Origin: Thinopyrum elongatum
Lineage: Eukaryota; Streptophyta; Magnoliopsida; Poales; Poaceae
NCBI GenBank assembly: GCA_011799875.1
Contig: CM022297.1
Coordinates: 534,907,479-534,971,478 of the forward strand
DNA length: 64,000 bases
Direction: 5' to 3'
Both the position numbers and the translations under genes were made by a program. Under the pieces are notes generated by a model that made no database searches, was not told the DNA's origin, and saw nothing but the letters and a program-made list of their open reading frames with translations. This document shows, in pieces, positions 57,101-64,000 of the stretch; the stretch's first letter is position 1, and every line of letters starts with the position of its first letter.

Positions 57101-58246
57101 GGGTGGAGGAAGCTGCCCGAAGCGTCAGCGGGAACGAGCTCGGGCTTGGTGGCTTTATCCACGGCGAGGTCAGTGTACGGGTGCGGCAGACATCGTCCGT
57201 CTCCGGTGGCTGACAGGGGGCCAAGGGCGGCATGATCAGCATGGAGAGAGTGCGGAGGAGGTGCCGCGTGGTGAGTAGTTAGGTGGGGGAGGTCAGTGAG
57301 GCAGTGAATATTGCTGGCGCCGTGTGGATCAGCTCGGGTTGCCGCCGCCGAGGACGGAGGCAGGTGCACCGGCCTCCTTCTGTGCTGTCGGCGGTGAGGC
57401 ACTGACGAGGAGGGGTCCAGGGCGGCGCAGTTACGTGGGAGGAGGCGTGGACGAGAAGGAGTGGGGATGGAGTGGAGTGCACGGCGCCGTCGTCTCTGCC
57501 ACTGAACCAAATTCAGTTAACTAAATTTTGGACAGCGATGAACAGTGTGGATGTTAGCTGTTTGATAAAATGACAGAAGGTGCTAGAGATTTTAGGATTT
57601 TGTGGGGATTTTTGTGGTAATGTGTGGATGCTCAAAAATGAGTTTGGCAGAGTTTGGGAATTTTTGGAGCATTTAAAAATATGTTTGGATTAGGAATATT
57701 GAATTTGGTCCAAATTTGAATTGAGTGGGATTTGAAAATTTTGAACTGGGGTACCCCATGTTTTTGGAAAAATGGGTTGTGGGTACCATATATTTGCTGG
57801 GATAATTTTGGTGGAGGTGGAATCCTTGTAGAAATGGTGGTTCCTTTGTAAACCAAAGGAATGATGGAATATATGGATTCCAACTTTGGAATTTATTTGG
57901 GTGGTGAAAATATTTTTGTGGGGTAGGAAAGGGTTGGATTCTGTCCTAGATGAGGTGAGTGACTTGTGGGATAAAAGGAGGTGAAAAGGTTATTTCCTTT
58001 GAAAAAATTTAATTATCCCCAAAACTTTTCTTGCCAAAAATAAATTGTTTGAAAACCCCAAAGCAATTATCCATATAATTTTAAACTCTTCAACCAGAAT
58101 ATTTAAAGAAGATTGAAACCCAAATAAAATTTGAAAAGGTTTTCAAATTGAAGAAAGGTGATATGACCAAAAATGATTTTCAAAACTTTTATTTTTAAAG
58201 GAAAGATTTCAAACATTCAGAAAAAATATATTTTTGGGGTGTTACA
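54147..58246 (-). repeat. 3' LTR of the second chromovirus
   Basis: On the minus strand it starts TGTAACACCCCAAAAATATA (58246) and ends GGGGCCCGACA (54147). The left edge is inferred from the TG...CA rule and the LTR style, because the other LTR is not in the window. A GC-rich part (56530-57500) has open frames on both strands but no domain. The 800 bases next to the polypurine tract are AT-rich. Confidence 0.78.
54787..55124. repeat. Mixed tandem array of two units (A-B-A-B-B) in the LTR
   Basis: Unit A (~46 bases) runs from GTCAAGTGACACCACGGT to GAGAAATGCCA; unit B (~84 bases) from ATCGGGTATCCAC to AAAAGAAATGCCAGT. The order is A, B, A, B, B. The two kinds share the AGGTCTTGAA(G/A)AGAAATGCCA tail, which suggests unequal exchange at that word. 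Confidence 0.85.
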
Positions 58247-58262
58247 ACACATACCCGCCTTA
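58247..58262 (-). other. Polypurine tract of the second chromovirus
   Basis: The minus strand reads TAAGGCGGGTATGTGT before the LTR start. It is interrupted by pyrimidines, so the call is moderate. Confidence 0.6.
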
Positions 58263-58289
58263 AGAAAAATCTCGTCCCCGAGATTTCAG

Positions 58290-61200
58290 CTATCCCTCAA
58301 ACAGGTACGGATATTCAGTCCTCAGGTGATCCTCTCTTTCCCATGTTGCTTCTTCCTCGGTGTGATTACTCCATTGAACCTTGTAAAATTTTATTACATT
58401 CTACCGGGTCCTCCGTTCAGACTCCTCTAAAATCCTTATAGGATGTTCCCTATATGTGAGGTCTGGTTGAAGGTCCAAGTCCTGGTGTTGCACTTGCTTG
58501 TCTGGGTTACTAACACATCTCCTTAGTTGTGACACGTGAAACACATCGTGAACATCTGATAATTCTGCCGGTAGCTCTAGTTGATAAGCAACCTTGCCTC
58601 TTCTTGCGATTACATGGAATGGTCGAATAAATCTTGGTGCCAATTTTCCTTTTACTTTAAATCTCTGTAGTCCTCTAGTTGGAGATACTCTGAGATACAC
58701 GTATTCATCGGGCTCAAAATTGATTTGGCGGTGCTTTTGATCGTAGTAGCTCTTTTGACGGCTCTGAGCTGCTTTCAGTCTGTCTTGAATAAGCTTCACT
58801 TTTGTTTCGGCTTCTTTAAGAACTTCGGGACCAAAATTTCGACTGTCTTCGGTTTCTGACCAATTGAGTGGGGTACGTCACCTTCGTCCGTACAGGGCTT
58901 CAAAAGGCGACATTTTTAAACTGGCTTGATAACTGTTGTTATATGAGAATTCCGCGTATGGTAAACTATCTTCCCAGCTAACTCTGTAAGTGAGCACACA
59001 TGCTCTTAGCATGTCTTCCAATATTTGATTTACCCGCTCAGTTTGTCCTCCGGTTTGCGGTTGGTATGCTGTGCTGAACGTCAGTTGAGTTCCTAGGGCT
59101 TGCTGTAGGTGCTCCCAAAATCTAGAGACAAATTGGGTGCCACTGTCAGAGACTATGGTCTTGGGTATTCCGTGTAGGCAAACAATCCGGGAGAGATATA
59201 ATCTGGCGAGTCGCTGTGTGGTGTATGTGGTTTTTACCGGAATGAAATGTGCCACCTTGGTCAAATAATCTGTTATAACCCAGATAGCATCATTTCCATG
59301 TCGTGACCTTGGCAGTCCGACGATAAAATCCATTCCTATTACATCCCATTTCCATTCAGGTACTCTGAGTGGCTGCAATAGTCCTGCTGGCCTCTGGTGT
59401 TCTGCTTTTATATGCTGGCACGAATCACAACGTGCAACATATACGGCTATATCTCTTTTCATTCCGTGCCACCAATAATTTTCTTGTAAATCCTTGTACA
59501 TTTTTGTTCCTCCTGGATGGATAGAATATGGAGTGGTATGGGATTCTGCCAAAATTTGTTGCTTTAATTCTTCCTTATTAGGCACACATATTCTTTTCCC
59601 GAACCATAAAATTCCCTGACCATCAACGGTAAACTCGGGCGCCTTGCCCAGTTTCATTTTCCTCTTAATCCCCTCAATACTTGGGTGTCCTTCTTGGGCT
59701 TCTTTGATCTGATCCTCTAATGTTGGTTTCATCTCCAGTTGATTAATGGTTCCTTCTGTGACTAGGACCATATTGAGTTTGGCAAATTCCTGGTTGAACT
59801 CATGTTGTGGAAATTGCACACTATTTTTATTGGTGCAGGGATTTCGGCTGAGAGCATCTACCACAACATTTGCTTTACCCGGATGATAATGAATTCCGAT
59901 ATCATAATCCTTTATTAACTCAAGCCAGCGACGCTGTCTCAAGTTTAATTCCGGCTAGGTGAAAATATACTTAAGACTTTTGTGGTCCGTGTATATTTCA
60001 CATCGCTCATCGAGAAGAAAGTGTCGCCATTCTTTGAGTGCGTGTATTATCGCAGCTAGCTCCAGATCATGCGTAGGATAATTCTCCTCGTGTCGTCATA
60101 GCTGTCTTGAGGCATAAGCCACGACTTTTCCTTCTTGCATCAATACACATCCAAGGCCTTTCCTGGACGCGTCACAGTATATCTCAAACTTTTTGTGCAC
60201 ATTGGGTACGACCAGAACGGGTGCTGTTGTTAATCTTTTCTTCAATTCTTGGAAACTTTTCTCACAAGCTTCCGTCCATTCAAACTTCTTATCCTTCTTA
60301 AGCAATTGGGTCATGGGTTTAGCTATGGTGGAAAATCCTTCGATAAATCTTCGGTAATATCCTACCAGACCAAGAAAACTCCTGACCTCAGTCACGTTGG
60401 TGGGTTGTTTCCATTCTTGGACAGCTTTTACCTTGCTTGGGTCCACTGCTATCCCATCCTGTGTCAGAACGTGTCCTAGGAAGCCAACTTCTCGTAACCA
60501 AAATTCACATTTACTAAATTTGGCATAAAGTTGGTTTTTCCTCAATTCTTCCAGGACTATTCGTAGGCGTTGTTCGTGTTCTTCGGGTGTCTTGGAGTAG
60601 ATAAGTATGTCATCAATAAATACGACCACGAACTTGTCCAAATATTTCAATAAAACCTTGTTCGTGAGATGAACAAAATAAGCAGGAGTGTTGGTTAAGC
60701 CAAACGGCATCACTGTAAATTCATACAATCCATATCTGGTAGTAAATGCAGTCTTGGGTATATCTGACGATCGGATTTTCAATTGGTGGTAGCCTGACCT
60801 CAAATCTATTTTTGAGAATACCTTGGCTTCTGCTAGCTGTTCGAACAAGTCATTTATCCTGGGCAGCGGGTATTTATTTTTGATGGTGACCATATTGAGA
60901 GCCCTGTAGTCAATACATAGTCTGAGGGTACCATCCTTTTTCTTAGCAAATAAAACTGGCGATCCCCATGGTGACGAGCTGGGTCTGACGTACCCTTTTT
61001 CCATTAATTCCTTAATTTGTTTCTTTAGTTCAGCCAATTCAGTTGGAGCCATACGATACGTCTTCTTATAAATGGGAGCCGTTCCAGGTGCTAATTCAAT
61101 AACGAACTCAATTTCCCGATTAGGTGGCATGCCTGGTAGCTCCTCTGGAAATACATCGGGGTATTCACAGACTGCAAGGATCTTACTTAATTCTGCCGCA

Positions 61201-62726
61201 TCCACTTGATTTAATTTTCCTTGTGATGCGGAAATCCTCCTTGTGCCAAATTTTATTGTTTCTCCCTGGCAGCTTGTAAGAGTCACCGTGCGGTTGTAGC
61301 AGTCTATGAAACCTTTATTTTTGGTTAACCAATCCATTCCCAGAATAACATCCAGTTCGACTGCTTCCAGAACAATAAGGTTGGCTAAAAATACCATTCC
61401 CTTGATCTCGATATTTACATCCTTGCAGTACCATTGTGTGCTTTGCTTCGATCCCGGGGACTGAATAACCATGGAATTTTGCAAAGGCGAAAAAGAAAAT
61501 CGATTCTCCGCGGCAAACTTTTTAGAGATGCACGAATGCGAAGCTCCGGAATCAAATAAAACTGTAGCATTAATTGAGTTGACAGGAAACGTACCGAACA
61601 CAATATCTGGTGCATTTTGTGCTTCCTCAACGGTCACGTGGTTGACTTGTCCCTTCCTTTGGTTGTTATTGTGGTTGATGTTGTTGTGCTTGGGGGCTGT
61701 GTTTGTACCACGACCATTGTTGTTGGGCTTAGTAGTATTATTTCCCTGCTTTGGGCATTGCCTGGAGTAATGCCCTTCTCCTCCGCAGGCATAGCAGGTG
61801 ATGCCCGGATAGTATGTTGTATCTCTGGTTCTGTTATGGAAAGCACTGCGGTTCTGCTGCGGTGCTACCGCTGCGGGTCGAGGTAGTAGTGTTGCTGGTC
61901 GGTGTGTTGTGGGCTTCTGAAATTCATTCTTGGGTTTATTATTGCAAACCTGAGATGACTGGCTCATACGGCGCTTGCTTATCTCGTTCATGTTACGATG
62001 CTCGTTCTCCAGTATAATTGCCTTGTCCACCAGTGTCTTGAAATCAGGAAAGGTGTGGACCACCAGTTGGCATTTTAAAAACGGAATAAGTCCATCAAGA
62101 AACTTTTCCATCTTTTTGTCTTCTGTCATATATTCATCGTTGGCGTACCGGGCCAGCTGAGTAAACTGATCCAGGTACTGTGTCACCGTGGTGCCTCGCT
62201 GCTTGAGATCCTCAAACTCCCTCTTTTTCAGTTTCATGATACTGTTGGGGATATGTGCTCCCCGAAAATTTTCCTTGAATTGTTCCCATGTCATATTGGC
62301 TCCGTTGGGATGAGTGTGGCATAAGTTTTCCCACCATGATGCTGATGTACCAGAAAAATAGTATGGGGTATAAAGTACTTTTTCCCAGTCCGTACACTGG
62401 GTAATAACCAATTTTCTTTCAATATCACGTAGCCAATCATCTGCCTCCAATGGTTTGTCGGTGTGAGAAAACACAGCAGGATTGGTCTTCTAGAGCTCAG
62501 ATAATTTTGACCTGTTCTGATTTTGTCCTTGGTGGTTTCCCATATTGATTAAATGTTGCATCATTTCTTGGTGCTGTTGCTGGCTTTGCTCGGACAGACG
62601 GCACACTTGTGAAAATGCTGTGTCACTGTCCTGTTGACTACTTTGTCCTTGTGTAAAATTATTTCCCATCTGTCCATGGTTGCTTTCTGGCAGATTTGGC
62701 ATAGAACGGGTCCAGGGGCGATGCAT
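58290..62726 (-). pseudogene. gag-pol: Chromovirus gag-pol, one frame, five premature stops
   Basis: From the ATG at 62726 to the TAG at 58290-58292 a single frame of 1478 codons is kept. In order: Gag with TSASWWENL and the CCHC knuckle [14 protein letters not shown] (near 61790); protease [13 protein letters not shown] and DVILGMDWL; reverse transcriptase with [19 protein letters not shown] and [12 protein letters not shown]; RNase H with [12 protein letters not shown]; integrase zinc finger (H in HTTPYSIHP, CDSCQHIK); catalytic D-D-E (MDFIVGLP, IVSDSGTQF, GQTERVNQ); and a chromodomain-type end (FYKVQWSNHTEEEATWERED). Premature stops are at 62490-62492, 60096-60098, 59955-59957, 58878-58880 and 58401-58403. 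There are no frameshifts, so decay is recent or slight. Confidence 0.93.
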
Positions 62727-63086
62727 TTTCTTTCTGGGGGTATTTGTGTAACACCAATGAGAAAAGAAATTATAAAGGCAACAAGAAAAAAATATTTAAG
62801 GGACTGAAAATAAATCTCCCCCCCAGGATGCAAGTACAACAGGTTATATCATACATGCAGGATTTGATTATACAAGCAGGACTTAATTATACAAGATGCT
62901 TGCAGAAACCGTATACTACAAGACCACTTATTCAACTAGCGTACTACTTCATCCTCTCAACGAGCTGTGATCCGAGTCCATTACTCACCATCTTACAAAA
63001 AGGAAAAGAAGAAGAAACAAAAAATAAATATCTTACAACCACGTCATCATAAAAAGACTACTACGGTGCTGACGCCTGATCAGTCC
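62727..63086. other. Spacer between leader ORF and gag
   Basis: No open frame of note. GTGTTACAC at 62748-62756 looks like an LTR end at first sight, but gag is only 30 bases away and no primer site follows. Confidence 0.5.
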
Positions 63087-63865
63087 TCACGGAGTGTGTG
63101 AGACACTATAAGCACCACTGAGGGTGAGTCCCAGATGTGGCTCTCGAGACTCAACCTCCTCCTCCTCTGGGATGGTCTCCAGTCGTGTAGCGGTTGATGC
63201 CACGCCTGTCTGAGGTGGCACCGTGTGCGTCAAAAGAGGAGTTCTGGCCGAAACAGGAGCAGTCAAGCGACTAGCCTCATCACTCGGGGATGAGTGCTGA
63301 ACCGCGGGCTGAGTAGGAGAGTAGTGTGGTGGAGTCGGAATACGAGGGGCACGTGGTGAAGGTGAACGGAACTCACTCCTGCGAGTGATCCTCGCACGAG
63401 CCAGGTCCATTCGTGCAGCAAGATGGCCGTCCACCAGTGCGTTAAAGATCGACTCGAGTGCCATGATGTACTGAACAAGGGGCTCGATCGCCCCATCCCT
63501 TTCTCCCGCGGTGCAGGAAAAAGAGTAATGGTTGGTATAAGGAACATGACACAGAAGGTAGTGATAGGGACGAGTCTGCATAATAGGCAGGATGTCCCTA
63601 AGACATGCAATAGCCTCACGGGCGGCCTCTCAGAGGGCATGACTCTCCCCATGAAACGGTAGTTGCGGAAGGACAGGTTACTTCCACCCCGAATATATAC
63701 CGAAGCCTGGTACATAGTCAGAGTGTCTGTGACCCTGTCAGGAAAAATCGTGTACTCAGGACGGCTCGGAGACCTCATCGCATCCCTAGCGATGACGGCA
63801 AGAAGGCGGGAAAATCCCGCTGGCTCGTTGGCAAAAATCTGGGATGGGCAGCTGCCGCCAGACAT
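63087..63865 (-). pseudogene. Extra leader ORF upstream of chromovirus gag, one frameshift
   Basis: The ATG at 63865 follows a TGATGTAG that could also be a splice acceptor. The frame opens with SGGSCPSQIFANEPAGFSR and IRGGSNLSFRNYRFMGRVMP, then shifts near 63630; the second frame continues with AREAIACLRDILPIMQTRPY, HYLLCHVPYTNHYSFSC, ALESIFNALVDGHLAARMDL and a Pro/Ser/Thr-rich acidic end (LETIPEEEEVESREPHL). Total length would be about 260 codons. I do not recognise a family. It lies in sense orientation upstream of gag, which is unusual for chromoviruses, and the first chromovirus of the window has no counterpart. Whether it is part of the element or captured is open. Confidence 0.6.
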
Positions 63866-64000
63866 CTACATCAGTAGACAAAAATCCAAACAGTCATATC
63901 ATAAGAATATGATGACTAAGGAAAATTTGTTACGATGCATGAAATGCATGCTAAAAAAAATGTTAGTACTGACTCGAGTGCTAGCGATCGTGCCTAGGGT
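63866..64000 (-). other. Leader of the second chromovirus, truncated by the window edge
   Basis: A CATGAAATGCATGCTA stretch and an A run occur; nothing else is recognisable. Confidence 0.4.

Larger units (their letters stand above)
54147..64000 (-). mobile_element. Second Ty3/gypsy chromovirus (Tekay-like), 5' LTR beyond the window
   Basis: It has a 4100-base 3' LTR (54147-58246), a polypurine tract, one continuous gag-pol frame with five premature stops, and an extra leader ORF. All read on the minus strand. The chromodomain-type end of Pol matches that of the element at 11249-24440, and LTR lengths are nearly the same, but the LTR sequences are not alike, so they are different families. 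The target duplication cannot be checked, as the other end lies to the right. Confidence 0.9.

Noticed and set aside
56530..57510. Frames on both strands in a GC-rich part of the second chromovirus LTR
   Set aside because: No domain, both strands open, and inside an LTR.
62748..62756. GTGTTACAC as the 5' LTR end of the second chromovirus
   Set aside because: gag begins 22 bases further on the minus strand with no primer site between; the long leader ORF to the right shows the internal region continues.

Overview
This window looks like intergenic DNA from a large grass genome, most likely a Triticeae cereal (wheat, Aegilops or barley group). The evidence is a copia LTR that opens with the 'gaaatatgccctagaggcaa' motif of the BARE-1/Angela/WIS group, very long LTR chromoviruses, Stowaway-type MITEs with CTCCCTCCG ends, and deep nesting of elements. 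That taxonomic reading is an inference; no host housekeeping gene is present to anchor it. About two thirds of the window is LTR-retrotransposon DNA.

Layout, left to right. 1-4107 is the 3' part of a Tat-lineage-like gypsy element. It carries an antisense multi-exon gene and its 3' LTR ends exactly where a truncated copia 5' LTR begins. 4108-24666 is a full-length but decayed copia (Angela-like) element, split by a complete gypsy chromovirus (11249-24440, minus strand, two ~4.1-kb LTRs, TSD TCATC) inserted in its 3' LTR. 24667-34000 is decayed repeat DNA: dispersed repeats in inverted orientation, AT-rich arrays, (TA)n tracts and a three-copy MITE cluster that forms a 281-bp-arm foldback. 34059-36130 holds the most gene-like feature of the window: a tandem duplication of two small secreted-peptide genes with a CC-x5-CC core, one copy carrying a SINE whose empty site is preserved in the other copy. 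36800-37650 is a LINE-type remnant. 38692-41564 contains fragments of an unidentified gene on the minus strand, broken by a 1605-bp non-autonomous LTR element. 41800-43800 is satellite-like and AT-rich DNA. 44215-53317 is an unidentified, frameshifted gene interrupted twice: by a 679-bp insert carrying an AP2/ERF-like fragment (15-bp flanking repeat) and by a complete 7027-bp non-coding LTR element (LARD type, TSD GATTA) lying in what looks like an intron. 54147-64000 is a second, better preserved chromovirus (minus strand) whose 5' LTR lies beyond the window.

How the parts relate. Nothing here forms an operon-like system; the relations are of insertion order. The copia element is older than the two gypsy elements nested in it. 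The peptide-gene duplication predates the SINE. The unknown gene at 44215-53317 predates both of its insertions. All the retroelement reading frames carry premature stops or frameshifts, so none looks autonomous as it stands. The only intact small coding units that look host-derived are the two peptide genes at 34903-35130 and 35759-35959.
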